This document shows positions 1 through 8,685 of a stretch of 64,000 nucleotides of DNA, one piece after another. Position 1 is the first letter of the stretch, and every line of letters begins with the position of its first letter. The stretch is taken from contig JAHDYR010000012.1 of the NCBI GenBank assembly GCA_019828565.1, positions 682,001 through 746,000 on the forward strand, in the 5' to 3' direction. Source of the stretch: Carpediemonas membranifera (Eukaryota > Fornicata). A program made the position numbers and the translations under genes. The notes under the pieces are model-generated. The model worked only from the letters and a program-made list of their open reading frames with translations, was not told the DNA's origin and made no database searches.

Positions 1-1077
1 AGTGTCCACCAACGCCCATCGGTTGATAGTCGACGTCAGGCTTTGAAAGGCTTGGTCGACATCAAGGTGGCTGATGTTCCTCAGGAGAGTCCTCGCCTTT
101 CGATGATCCTTGCTGCATTCAAGTACGTTAGCCACATGTCTTTCGTTGAGGACTGCTGTTGCCTTGCTCCTCGTGCGAAAGTAACCCGTTATGCCTGATC
201 TTGCTACAACCGCTCTGTGTCCTTTGGGTTCAAGGGATACTGTGAGCGGCTTCTTGATGAGATCAGCCAGCTTAGGTGTTGCTGCGATGCCATCAATTAC
301 TCTGTCCATGAAGGTCGGGCCGTCGGGCACTACCAGTCTCAAGCCACACTCCTTTAGGGTGGTAGCCCACAGCGTCGATGGATCTAGTAGGTTCGTGTTG
401 AAGTCTCCCATGACAAGAACTTGGAGCCCTTGCTCAATAGCTTTCTTCACCTCGGAGGACAGTAGAGTGTGGAACTCTTTCTTGGCTTGTGCTCCCGTGC
501 ATGGACTATAGATGGACATGACACGGACCTTCAGTTTGCCAGCTGTTACAAACACGCAGCCTAGGTCAGCTTGAATCAACCTTGGAGAGTGGGGTTGGTT
601 CTCGACGTATGTGCAGAGCTCAGCTAATTCCTTCCTCAGCATGATGCCTACGCCTAGATGCTTTGTCTCGGACTCTGACTTGATCACTCCGTGGTATAGC
701 AGGACCTTGTCATTCGTTGTGGGCAGCTCCGGGGACTGGGCCCACCACCATAGCTCCTGAATGGCCATGATGTCCACGTCTTGTACTAGAGCAAGAGTCA
801 TCTTGGTGATGTTGAGTGATGTGCAATTCCACGAGTAGAGGTGACCATTTACTGGTCGTCTACCTGCTTGACTTCGCCCTCTCTGATTCCTGAAGGTCGC
901 AGGCGAGACTCGCGTGGCTAAGCTTGGAGCTGGCGTGGAAGAAGCCGGTGGCTCAACCTTACTCCAGTTACCGTCGTGAGCTCGGGCACTCTGGAGAGCT
1001 TTGAACACCGGAGAAAGGTCCCACGCTTCGCTGACCCATGCTGTTTCTGCCTTCTGTATGAGGGCATCCATGTCTCC
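1..1077 (-). pseudogene. LINE copy 1 endonuclease domain, partial and frameshifted from upstream ORF
   Basis: The minus strand encodes the same AP-endonuclease-like (EEP fold) segment as 62540-63998, which shows the family motifs: WNCTS near the start, QELW (metal-binding Glu), IYSP, GDFN and a later DRVIDGI. In this copy the run at about 1076-1078 has three C where copy 2 has two. The upstream ORF therefore leaves the endonuclease frame and stops at 968. In copy 2 one frame crosses the same point, so the intact element probably makes a single OTU-Maelstrom-endonuclease-RT polyprotein. The segment is cut by the window edge. Confidence 0.75.
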
Positions 1078-3874
1078 CTCGAGTCATGGGCCCTCTCAGT
1101 CTGACTTTGCGGAGCCCTCGCACTGGCTTGTTGGGGATTCTCGGGACTAGAAACCAATGATCCGGCGCTCTGTAGGACCTCTTGACTACTCCTTTGGAGT
1201 TGTCTGCCGAGGGAGGAACGTTGAGAGCCAGAAGCTCTGCAGCAGATTGCGGTAGGTCTCGGTGAGGAGGGCACTCCCAGTAAACTTGCTGAGCCGTCAA
1301 CTGATTGCTGAAGGAGCTGTCGTTATTCACCGTCGCTATCCTGATGAATGGCTGTTCTAGGCTGTTTGGAGGGACTATGCCTGCCGCATCCGCCACCGCT
1401 ATCATCTTGGCAAGAGGATCAAACCATTCCCACCCTCGCCGAGCTGGGCTCCGCACTGCAATAAATTGACGGCACGTCATAGCCTGTCTGGCCCTATCAC
1501 CTGTGGGGAAGGAGCAGCCACCCTTAGGTGCTATTACGTACTCCTTGAGGATGTGGTGCAGCTCCTCAAGCGTTGGCAGGTGGAGGTCTTGGAGTAGTAG
1601 CACGGCCAGGTCGGGCAGGAGAGAGGACCAGTTGCCGATGAGGACATCCAAGTCTTTCCTCCATGCATCAGTGATTTCAGAGTACGTGGATGTGATAGCT
1701 CCCCTAGATGTTCGGTCGAGACATGAGACTGTGTGCAGTACCGCCGCGAAAGCTACAGTGTCACTGAGAGCACAATGGTAGCCTGGATCTGTTCCAATGT
1801 GGTACGGGCAGGGGCACTTCACCATTGTGAGACATTGGGCTATCGACATCGCCTCAGAGAACTCGGGTGAACGGCAGTAGTCATGGATATGCCCAAAGGA
1901 TCTTTTGTCTATGGACTCTAGATCACTTATGTCATAGACCTTGTCAAGGAAGGGGGCATCGCTTTCCGAGACCCATGACTCTAGGACGGAGTTCTCAAGT
2001 CTCGGGTCTTTGGCGACCATGATGCAGTTCGGGAGGGAGCTCACTATGACCGTGAGGTGGTGAAGCCAGTCGGTCGGGCTGGGGAATGAGATCCCGGGGT
2101 GGTCGGGGTGTACTCTGAAGCTCATGGGAGGACACCCATGAACAACTGCCGCTTGGTATAAAGCTGTCTGCATTAACTGCGCTGGGATATCAACTTCTAA
2201 GCCGCCCCAGTGGACCCCTGCGACGTCCCACATCATTATCCCCGTTTCAGGATCCTTGACGCGGGCTAGGAGTGTGGCGCCGGCCTCTACGGGATATGAG
2301 ACGCGACTCTGTTTGGTGGCTCTGCGGTCTACGGCAGTTCCTAGTCCTTCAAAGTCGACCACTAGGATATGAGAAACAGGACCCTCTCTCTTGCCAGACA
2401 AGCCTATGAGAGCGCCATGGACGCCATCACGGTTGTTGCGGGCCACACTAGAGGGGGCGCTATCGAGGCCTTCAGCGGCGATGTTGTTGCGGGCCACACT
2501 AGAGGGGGCGCTATCGAGGCCTTCAGCGGCGATGTTGTTGCGGGCCACACTAGAGGGGGCGCTATCGAGGCCTTCAGCGGCGATGTTGTTGCGGGCCACA
2601 CTAGAGGGGGCGCTATCGAGGCCTCCAGCGGCGATGTTGTTGCGGGCCACACTAGAGGGGGCGCTATCGAGGCCTCCAGCGACGATGTTGTTGCGAGCCA
2701 CACTAGAGGGGGCGCTATCGAGGCCTTCAGCGGCGATGTTGTTGCGGGCCACACTAGAGGGGGCGCTATCGAGGCCTTCAGCGGCGATGTTGTTGCGAGC
2801 CACACTAGAGGGGGCTCTTCTTGGACGATATTCAGCATATTGCAGGCGCCTTGCTTCTGCGCTCCTCACAGACGGAAAAAGAGGCGTGAAGTGCAGAGCA
2901 CTCAGTCTAATGAGGATGTAATCGGTTTTGAGCATCGTTTTGAGCGCGTCAATATTGAGAGGAAGTGTAGAGAACTCGGATAATGCTGGGATGGTTACTG
3001 AGACTGTGTTGGCATCATATCGATGAGCAATAAGCACATTTTTTCCAAAGAGCGATGCAATATTGCGGAGGTCTGTGGTGGATAGGAAGGCACTACCAAT
3101 GTCGCTAGCGGTGGTGTGTGTGGTTAAAGTGCGCACCGTGGATCTCCACGAGGAGTTAAGATCCACTGTACCATTCTGGATGGCGGAGGCAAGTTTCGAC
3201 ACGGCTTCTCGTCTCGTCAGGCCCGTCATACCCAGAGAGACAGCAAGTGAGTGAAGGCCACAGTTGCCGTCGGCGTGAACTGGGATGCTCATGAGAGGGC
3301 CCCAACGGGCGTTAGGCTCCTCAGCTACGATCGGGGATGATGGATAAATGCTGTTCTCTTCGCAAGACGATATTTCTTTCCGAATCTGCCGCGCAACCTC
3401 TTCCACGCTAACAGGGATCGGGCTTGCGAGCTCAACATCAGAGTTTGAACAGGAACTTATGGATATAGTAGAGTCATCGACTGGATAGGCCTTCCGGCGA
3501 ATGGGAGAGATAAGGCTGTCTGATAAGGTATTCGATAAGGAAGACTGAAGGTCGGCCGCTGTGGCTCCACCCCATTCGGCATAAAGCTCAGTCATCGCAT
3601 GTCCTCCCAACACGGGAGAGGCGCCATACAGTAAGTGGATTACCTCGAGGCCCATGAACGGCGTGAGGTTGAGACCATCCGGAGATACAATGGGGCCGGG
3701 CCGGCCGGAGTGAGCGATGCGGGGACCAAGAGGCTCTCTTTGACCGACTGCCTGCCATGTCAGGCTCGGAGAGTTCGGGACAGTGGATATGGTTGGAGGC
3801 CAAGGATCGTTCCGTTGGTCTAACACTGTAGGGCATCTGGCGGAGATGAAATCTGCGAACTTGCTCCAGTCCAT
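968..3874 (-). CDS. LINE polyprotein N-terminal region: OTU protease plus Maelstrom/DEDDh-like nuclease
   Basis: 968-residue ORF. An OTU-family cysteine protease domain spans about residues 190-335: the DGNC motif places the catalytic Cys at about 205, and a C-terminal ALHFTPL holds the likely His at about 328. Next come seven full 17-residue repeats and one partial (about 354-482). Residues about 500-715 look like a DEDDh exonuclease fold: VVDFEG (Asp507, Glu509), an Asp near 623, and HCALSD (His700, Asp705). A Cys-x2-His...Cys signature (C689, H692, C701) recalls the ECHC set of Maelstrom (MAEL) domains. The last ~36 residues after MTRG are out of frame because of a 1-base insertion at about 1076. 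The OTU call is strong; the MAEL call is by motif only. Confidence 0.7.
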   Translation of the reverse strand: MDWSKFADFISARCPTVLDQRNDPWPPTISTVPNSPSLTWQAVGQREPLGPRIAHSGRPGPIVSPDGLNLTPFMGLEVIHLLYGASPVLGGHAMTELYAEWGGATAADLQSSLSNTLSDSLISPIRRKAYPVDDSTISISSCSNSDVELASPIPVSVEEVARQIRKEISSCEENSIYPSSPIVAEEPNARWGPLMSIPVHADGNCGLHSLAVSLGMTGLTRREAVSKLASAIQNGTVDLNSSWRSTVRTLTTHTTASDIGSAFLSTTDLRNIASLFGKNVLIAHRYDANTVSVTIPALSEFSTLPLNIDALKTMLKTDYILIRLSALHFTPLFPSVRSAEARRLQYAEYRPRRAPSSVARNNIAAEGLDSAPSSVARNNIAAEGLDSAPSSVARNNIVAGGLDSAPSSVARNNIAAGGLDSAPSSVARNNIAAEGLDSAPSSVARNNIAAEGLDSAPSSVARNNIAAEGLDSAPSSVARNNRDGVHGALIGLSGKREGPVSHILVVDFEGLGTAVDRRATKQSRVSYPVEAGATLLARVKDPETGIMMWDVAGVHWGGLEVDIPAQLMQTALYQAAVVHGCPPMSFRVHPDHPGISFPSPTDWLHHLTVIVSSLPNCIMVAKDPRLENSVLESWVSESDAPFLDKVYDISDLESIDKRSFGHIHDYCRSPEFSEAMSIAQCLTMVKCPCPYHIGTDPGYHCALSDTVAFAAVLHTVSCLDRTSRGAITSTYSEITDAWRKDLDVLIGNWSSLLPDLAVLLLQDLHLPTLEELHHILKEYVIAPKGGCSFPTGDRARQAMTCRQFIAVRSPARRGWEWFDPLAKMIAVADAAGIVPPNSLEQPFIRIATVNNDSSFSNQLTAQQVYWECPPHRDLPQSAAELLALNVPPSADNSKGVVKRSYRAPDHWFLVPRIPNKPVRGLRKVRLRGPMTRGRHGCPHTEGRNSMGQRSVGPFSGVQSSPECPSSRR
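2430..2815 (-). repeat. 51-bp in-frame minisatellite in the LINE ORF
   Basis: Seven tandem copies of a 51-bp unit and one partial copy, encoding the 17-residue unit APSSVARNNIAAEGLDS with minor variants (IVAGG, IAAGG). It links the OTU domain to the nuclease-like domain. Near identity of the units suggests recent expansion. The length is a multiple of three, so copy-number change keeps the frame. Confidence 0.95.
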
Positions 3875-4365
3875 GCTGCTAGCTGGGGGAGTCCCGTGAA
3901 CCTGCAGTGGATTAGGGCAGCCTTAAGCGTTCCAACCGTGTGGACAAGATCATAGGCAATGAGGGGAAAGAGTTTGAGGATACCTTCCCGGATGGAGAGC
4001 CCAAATGCAGCTGCAAGGTGCTCAGCATCTTGGAGTAGGTCATTACAGGCATCCTTAGCCCGCTTATAGCGGGCGTTGTCCCGTTTTAGGTTTGGGATTG
4101 CCACCGAGACGAAATTGCCCGTCGATGAGTGTGTTGCAAGCTCAGTTTTGAAGGGATGGATGATTACGGGGTCCCCAATAAAGGCAATGCCTGCTAGTAG
4201 TTGTCTTTTGAGGACAGGAGGGGCGGATGAAACATATTTGAGGTGCTTCCTCGTCAGGAAGCGTTGGTCGGCGATACTGCTTTGAGCAGCAGTGGTACTT
4301 TGTGGTTGCGGACCAGTGTCTTTCGCTAAGATTGGGCCTCTGTAGCCAGAACTACTTTTGCCCAT
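3820..4365 (-). CDS. LINE copy 1 5'-terminal ORF, function unknown
   Basis: 181-residue ORF opening 6-15 nt inside the inferred LINE 5' end. No domain is recognised. The middle has charged, helical-looking sequence (residues about 85-130). Its end overlaps the start of the OTU ORF in another frame, next to a run of five G at 3885-3889. A one-base change there would fuse the two into one ORF, as expected for a single polyprotein, so this is probably the N-terminus of the same protein. A separate ORF1 with overlapping frames is the alternative. Confidence 0.5.
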   Translation of the reverse strand: MGKSSSGYRGPILAKDTGPQPQSTTAAQSSIADQRFLTRKHLKYVSSAPPVLKRQLLAGIAFIGDPVIIHPFKTELATHSSTGNFVSVAIPNLKRDNARYKRAKDACNDLLQDAEHLAAAFGLSIREGILKLFPLIAYDLVHTVGTLKAALIHCRFTGLPQLAAWTGASSQISSPPDALQC

Positions 4366-4378
4366 GGTGCGGAAAAAA

Positions 4379-4700
4379 ATTGTTCGAGAGTAAACGTGAA
4401 TTCGTTCATCGTAATGCGCCAGCGAGCGATCTTCGCGTTCTGAGGGTACTTCTTCCGGATAAATACCAGGTTACGGTGATCGGTGTGGACGTGGAGCTTG
4501 GGATGGCACTTCAGGAGCGGCGTCAACTCGGAGGAGGAGAGGGCGTGTAGGATTCCATATAACTCCTGCTCATATGTGGACCATGCCTTCTGTGTGGTCG
4601 TGAAGCTCTTGGCGAAGAATGCCACTACTTCAGCGTCCGGCGCGTCGGGTCGGCCTTGGATAAGTACACCGCCTACTCCCCTGCGTTGAGGCGTCGGTGA
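4379..4700 (-). pseudogene. Element G RNase H C-terminal part, frameshifted and truncated
   Basis: Continues the RNase H domain of element G (GGVLIQ, then STYEQEL, HTDHRNLVF) in a different frame from the main gag-pol ORF. The shift coincides with a CCCC run on the plus strand at about 4678-4681; one base fewer restores the frame. The domain ends abruptly after TMNEFTFTLEQ, where the LINE starts. The usual Ty3 continuation into the DALSR linker is missing. Confidence 0.75.
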
Positions 4701-7224
4701 ACAGATGCCACTCCTTCGACAGGTCGGGATAGGCCAGGGTGACCCGGGAGCGGACCTGCTCTTTAAGGCAGGTGAGGGCATGCTCGTGGCGAGCCTCCCA
4801 GGTGATGGTGACCGTCTTGCTGCGGTTCTTGGAGCCTGCCTTTGCGGGGACGCCAGCCAAGAGCTCCGACAGCGTCGCGAGGTGTTTCTGAGCTTGGGGG
4901 AGGTGTCGGGCCACATAGTTGAACTTACCCAGCACCATGCGCAGCTCCTTCAGGTTGCAAGGGCTACGGAGCTCCGTGAGAGCCTTGATGCGGTCTTCGG
5001 TCACTCTGATGCCCTGTTTGTCCATGATGAACCCAACAGAAGTGATCTCTGAGGCACCGAGCGTGCATTTGGCGGCTCCGAGGCGGAGGCGGGCCTTCCG
5101 GAGGAGCTCGAAGACGCAGCCAAGGATCGTCATGAATTCCTTGGGAGACCTAGCATAGATGAGGACGTCGTCTAGGTATACTTCCACGCCACGGTGGAGC
5201 ACGGGTGCTAGTACTGTTTGCATGATGCGTTGGAAATAGGACGGGGCACGGGTGAGGCCGAAGGGGACCCGGCGGTACTGGAAGTATCCGTCGGGTGTGA
5301 CAAAGGCTGACAGCGGACGGTCTTCCTCTCGAAGTGGGGCCTGGTGATAGCCTTGCTTGAGGTCTAGCGAGGCAAACACCGTGCAGCCTGCGGCTGCGCG
5401 AAGGAACTCCCGGATGTTAGGTAGCGGGAAGTTGTCTGGCGGCGTCAGGCGGTTGATCTGCGTGTAATCAACGCACAGTCTCATGCGTCCGTCCTTCTTC
5501 CCGACCACAACAATGGGGCTGGCCCAAGGGCCTTGGCTCGGCTCGATGATGCCGGCCTGAAGGAGGCGCTCGCATTCAGCATCGACTGCGTCTCTGGCCT
5601 GCGGGGCAAGACGGCGCGGTGCAGACTGGACTAGAGGGGCATCTTCCGCGATGGGGATGTGCATCGGTGGCACATTGGCGCCCTCTGGGGGAATATCGCT
5701 GAAGAGCTCGGCGTATTGATTCACGAGCTCAACTATCTCCGGGCGGAGGTCGTCGTTCGGGATCTGAATGAGCGATAGCGGGTCCTCGGTGGCTGGAGCG
5801 ATGGAGAACACAGGTAGCGGGATATCGTCATCCTTGGGGTTGTCGGGCTGGGCGCTGAGCTTCAGGAAAAGCTCGTCCTTACACAGGACTCCCAGGCTCC
5901 GTAGCGTGTCGGTCCCAATCAGAACCTTCTGAGATTGTCCGGGAATGACGGCGGCGATGATCGTGGTGTGGACCGGGCTACCGACTAGGGTGGCAGTGAG
6001 GGAGGTCTCGATGAACTCATCCACAGATAGGGTACTGCCGAAGGCCGGGGTGGCCGTGATGGGCTCTCGGGCGACGAGTTTGGCGCTCTTGGCCTCAAGA
6101 AGCATGTGCGCGAGAGGCTCGGTGATACATGTGACGGAAGCACCGGTATCGATGATGGCGCGCATAGAAATGTCACCGATCGCGGCTTCCACGGTAAGAG
6201 GTCCCGTGGACGCGGAGGTATCACCGTCTAAGAGGAAAACCTCATGATCTTCGACCTGTTCTCCATTATCGAGGGTGTTCACCACGCGAGGGGCACTTTG
6301 GCGAGCGGTGTTGCCTCTGGCGGGGCGAAGGGATCCATTCTCTCGGTTCCATGCTCTGCGGCCTGCGCGATAATCGGGAGCCCTGAAATTTCCAGGGGAT
6401 TCGCGTGGCTGGGCGAAGGTCTGGCGTCTCTGGTCGGGATTATTCCGCGGCTGATCCTGGCGGCCCGGGTTGGGTCCGGTCAGCGGCTTGGGACGATAGG
6501 GGGTTATGGGGCCCTGACGCTGCGGCCCAGTGGGGGCATGGCCCCGACCCGCGTAGTATCCGAAGCGCTGGGCCTTCTCGCGGGCCTCGTCATCTTCGTC
6601 CGCGATCTTGAGAGTTAGCTGGATGAGGTCCTGCAGAGAGGACGGACGTTCTACACGTTGGGCATAGTCAACGGCATCTCTGAAGGCGGCGGGCCTCAAG
6701 CCCTGCGCAAAGATGCGCTGATGAGCCCGAGAGGCCGACGTGGTCTCGCTGGCGGCCGGAACGGTGGTATCGGCCGGGGGCTCTGGTTCGGTGCCGTCAG
6801 TGTTCCCGGCGAGGATGGATTCGTCCGCCTCAGGGGTAGCTGGCGGGGTGGCCATGAACTCCGCAGAGCCCAGGACATCTGTAAACGCACGAGCATAAGC
6901 TCGGATAAGGTTGGCGCGCGACACGGCGTGGTTCGCATCCACCTGGCACTTCACGGCCTCCAGACGGAGGCGGAGGTCTTGAGGGTCTCGGGGCGCCAAG
7001 AGCTGGTTAACCCAGCGGATTACGTCGTCGTCGGACTGGGAGGCCAGCGAAACGTTGTGCTGGACCTCTAGGGCACCTTGGAGTTCAGCGTCTAGGAAGG
7101 CAGCGTATGTGGCTGCGGGGTAGAAGATTTTGAACTGGATCATCGTTCTCTTGAAGTTGGCCCAGGTCTTTGGGCTCAATTCTTGTAGTGCTAGTTTAGG
7201 AACCGGCACAGGAACGTTCTGCAT
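4630..7224 (-). CDS. Element G Gag-Pol (gag, protease, RT, start of RNase H)
   Basis: About 864 residues from the first ATG, which lies only 17 nt from the LTR. In order: a gag capsid-like region (about 1-220); a Gly/Pro/Arg/Gln-rich basic stretch (about 225-320) with no CCHC knuckle visible; an aspartic protease with IIDTGAS (about residue 365); RT with LCVDYTQIN, SLDLKQGYHQ, VPFGLTRAPSYFQ and the catalytic YLDD (about residue 665); then the first RNase H motif (FTDAS), after which the frame is lost. It would make the particle protein and the polymerase for replication. Gag and pol share one frame without a stop. Confidence 0.85.
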   Translation of the reverse strand: MQNVPVPVPKLALQELSPKTWANFKRTMIQFKIFYPAATYAAFLDAELQGALEVQHNVSLASQSDDDVIRWVNQLLAPRDPQDLRLRLEAVKCQVDANHAVSRANLIRAYARAFTDVLGSAEFMATPPATPEADESILAGNTDGTEPEPPADTTVPAASETTSASRAHQRIFAQGLRPAAFRDAVDYAQRVERPSSLQDLIQLTLKIADEDDEAREKAQRFGYYAGRGHAPTGPQRQGPITPYRPKPLTGPNPGRQDQPRNNPDQRRQTFAQPRESPGNFRAPDYRAGRRAWNRENGSLRPARGNTARQSAPRVVNTLDNGEQVEDHEVFLLDGDTSASTGPLTVEAAIGDISMRAIIDTGASVTCITEPLAHMLLEAKSAKLVAREPITATPAFGSTLSVDEFIETSLTATLVGSPVHTTIIAAVIPGQSQKVLIGTDTLRSLGVLCKDELFLKLSAQPDNPKDDDIPLPVFSIAPATEDPLSLIQIPNDDLRPEIVELVNQYAELFSDIPPEGANVPPMHIPIAEDAPLVQSAPRRLAPQARDAVDAECERLLQAGIIEPSQGPWASPIVVVGKKDGRMRLCVDYTQINRLTPPDNFPLPNIREFLRAAAGCTVFASLDLKQGYHQAPLREEDRPLSAFVTPDGYFQYRRVPFGLTRAPSYFQRIMQTVLAPVLHRGVEVYLDDVLIYARSPKEFMTILGCVFELLRKARLRLGAAKCTLGASEITSVGFIMDKQGIRVTEDRIKALTELRSPCNLKELRMVLGKFNYVARHLPQAQKHLATLSELLAGVPAKAGSKNRSKTVTITWEARHEHALTCLKEQVRSRVTLAYPDLSKEWHLFTDASTQGSRRCTYPRPTRRAGR

Positions 7225-7231
7225 CAAACTA

Positions 7232-7241
7232 GTATTAATAC
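7232..7241. promoter_or_regulatory. Palindrome GTATTAATAC at the PBS position of element G
   Basis: A perfect 10-bp palindrome directly next to the inner edge of the 5' LTR, where a tRNA primer-binding site is expected. The identical decamer sits at the same place in element B. No TGG-type tRNA 3'-end complement is seen. Its role in priming or RNA dimerisation is inference. Confidence 0.6.
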
Positions 7242-7370
7242 TGTTCGTTTCGCAGACGAAACGGGGGGTGAAGCTTTACAAGCAAAACAAAAAGACGATT
7301 CGGGACCCTGCCCGGGGATCGGATCGGATCATCAATCAAATAAATATTTGATAGAAGTGCCGCGCTGACA
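7242..7370 (-). repeat. 5' LTR of Ty3 element G (129 bp)
   Basis: Bounded by TG...CA on either strand and placed between the palindrome and the interrupted YR fragment. It contains an AT-rich inverted repeat (ATCAAATA...TATTTGAT type) also found in the LTR of element B, and a CGTTTCG/CGAAACG hairpin. The partner LTR is outside the window, so the outer boundary rests on the frame of the flanking host element. Confidence 0.7.
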
Positions 7371-7660
7371 CCGTAGCGAAGATTATCAAGCGCCATTGCC
7401 GCGGTGTAGGAGTTGCCGTCTATCTGGACGACCTTCTATTCTTCGGGAAGAAGAAGGCCCTTCTGCGCGAGCGCCAGCGCCTCCTGGACATCATGAATCA
7501 GCTAGGCTTTATCATCAACCACGACAAGTCAGTCCTAGAGCCCACCACAGTCCTGACATACCTCGGCATGCGCATCGACTCAGCTGCTCGGGTCATTTCC
7601 CTAGACTCGAAGAAGCGCAGCAGATACCGCCAATTCCGCCCCCCCAGGAGAATTCATAAG
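7371..7660 (+). pseudogene. Fragment of a tyrosine-recombinase-type retrotransposon RT
   Basis: An open frame from 7371 encodes the C-terminal half of an RT palm: VAKII, then VYLDDLLFFGKKK (catalytic YLDD), then LTYLGMRID, ending around RYRQF near 7640 at a run of C. It matches the RT of element H (AKIIAHRF...VYLDDF) but differs in sequence, so it is another family of DIRS/PAT-like elements. Its left half was displaced by element G; its right side ends just before element D. Confidence 0.75.
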
Positions 7661-7687
7661 TGAATGTGAGTGTCTGCCTAGTCAGAC

Positions 7688-7913
7688 GCATATCATCGAT
7701 ATGTAAGCTATCACGCCTCGGGCGTGGCTCACGCCCTGACACTGCTGGGTCAGGGTGTGTCAGAACAGGATTCCGGAGACACGAGAAAGATGGACAAAAT
7801 ATTTAGAAAATCTCGAAAGATATGATTGTGGATACGGTCTTGATCCGTCCCGATCGCGAGCAGATCGTATCCCTCCAGCAGAAACCGTGAGGATGGCCGA
7901 AGGCGACGCGGAT
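7688..7913 (+). repeat. Split direct repeat A1 of element D (226 bp)
   Basis: Nearly identical to 25237-25462, with about three substitutions. It holds two hairpins, GGGCGTG-GCT-CACGCCC (7720-7736) and CCCTGAC...GTCAGGG (7734-7755), and reaches into the first codons of gag. In YR elements such repeats template reconstruction of the ends through a circular intermediate. Confidence 0.9.
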
Positions 7914-8432
7914 AACGCTGATCCGCCGCCTGTCACCATGGAGAGCCTTGCTGAGCTCATACAACAGCAGCAGAACGTCATTACGGCACTCCGTTCGGAG
8001 GTTTCATCGGTTAAGGACAGTACACGGGACCCGAGACGCCCGTCTCGGATAGGAGCCGTTGCTAAGGAGTACGACCACCTCCGCGAGACACTTGCCGACA
8101 TCAGAGGTATCCTCAACAACCCGGAGATGACGCGCGTCAACCAGATCGAAGCCGCGATAGAGGCGGTCTTCGAGCGCAGGCTCGAGTTCCTACGGCTATA
8201 TGACAGCCACTCCGACACCGCTGCGCGCTACTTCATGGCTATTTCGAGAGAAGAACGAGACGCGCAACGCTTCGTAGTGCTGGCCGCCAAGGCGGCCAAG
8301 GCCACTCCACCGCCTCCTCGACCCAAGCGGTTCCAGAGAGGCTTCGGCGGCTTCAGCCGCAACTCTCCCCGCTTCAACAACAACAACCGTCGTGCCCCGG
8401 CAACCGACCTCGGACCGGGGCGGGCCCAGTAG
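7893..8432 (+). CDS. Element D gag-like protein
   Basis: 179 residues from the ATG at 7893; the ORF is open further upstream into A1, but this is the first methionine with typical coding sequence. A glutamine-rich, coiled-coil-like stretch (about 25-50) and a charged helical middle are followed by a basic Arg/Gly/Asn/Pro-rich tail (about 135-179), which probably binds nucleic acid; no CCHC knuckle is present. It would package element RNA. The position ahead of pol and the basic tail match the first ORF of DIRS-like elements; direct homology could not be tested. Confidence 0.65.
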   Translation: MAEGDADNADPPPVTMESLAELIQQQQNVITALRSEVSSVKDSTRDPRRPSRIGAVAKEYDHLRETLADIRGILNNPEMTRVNQIEAAIEAVFERRLEFLRLYDSHSDTAARYFMAISREERDAQRFVVLAAKAAKATPPPPRPKRFQRGFGGFSRNSPRFNNNNRRAPATDLGPGRAQ

Positions 8433-8461
8433 AGGCCAGAGAAGGGTTAAGCCTGAACCCG

Positions 8462-8560
8462 ATGACTATAAAAGGCTCGATATACTTCGAAGAGTTTTAT
8501 TGCAATGGAAAGAGAAGAAGCACAAGAAGATCAGCAAGACACCTCCACCAGTGTATACAG
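8462..8560 (+). CDS. Element D Pol (RT/RNase H), segment 1 of 3
   Basis: Starting at the ATG at 8462 the frame is open for 33 codons to the ACAG target site at 8557-8560 where element B inserted. It resumes in frame at 17054. The sequence is basic and leads into the RT N-terminus. The ATG lies 29 bp after the gag stop, so pol is a separate downstream ORF. The start choice is inferred from the open frame. Confidence 0.55.
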
Positions 8561-8685
8561 TGTGGCAGTGTGCCAATCAAATATTTTATTTGATTGGCGA
8601 TTCGATCCGCCATTCCGGTCGACACTGTTGTGTCGACTTCTCTTTGACTAAAGCACCAAGTTGTTTTTCCGTCCTCTCGAGCACA
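8561..8685 (+). repeat. 5' LTR of element B (125 bp)
   Basis: Identical to 16925-17049. It contains the AT-rich inverted repeat AATCAAAT...ATTTGATT shared with the LTR of element G, and a perfect 8-bp stem hairpin (GTCGACAC-TGTT-GTGTCGAC, 8618-8637). Confidence 0.95.

Larger units (their letters stand above)
1..4378 (-). mobile_element. LINE (APE-type non-LTR retrotransposon) copy 1, 5' part
   Basis: Read on the minus strand this is the 5' two-thirds of a non-LTR retrotransposon: an N-terminal ORF, an OTU/Maelstrom-like ORF and the start of an APE-type endonuclease. The rest runs off the left edge. Positions 1-1125 match 62877-64000 with three substitutions seen by eye (255, 765, 960) and one indel. 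The 5' end lies at about 4371-4380, where the RNase H frame of Ty3 element G breaks off, so the LINE inserted into G. Target-site duplications cannot be checked because the 3' end is outside the window. Confidence 0.85.
4379..7370 (-). mobile_element. Ty3/gypsy element G, 5' half, cut by LINE copy 1
   Basis: Minus-strand Ty3-type element with a 5' LTR (7242-7370), gag, protease, RT and most of RNase H. It stops at about 4380 where LINE copy 1 begins. Integrase and the 3' LTR should lie beyond the left edge, on the far side of the LINE. To the right it abuts a YR-element RT fragment whose reading frame starts right at the LTR border (7371), so G inserted into that older element. Gag and LTR resemble those of element B (same family group). 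Confidence 0.85.

Noticed and set aside
2369-2983. Plus-strand ORFs made of 17-residue repeats
   Set aside because: They are antisense readings of the 51-bp minisatellite in the minus-strand LINE ORF; the repeat length keeps all frames open.
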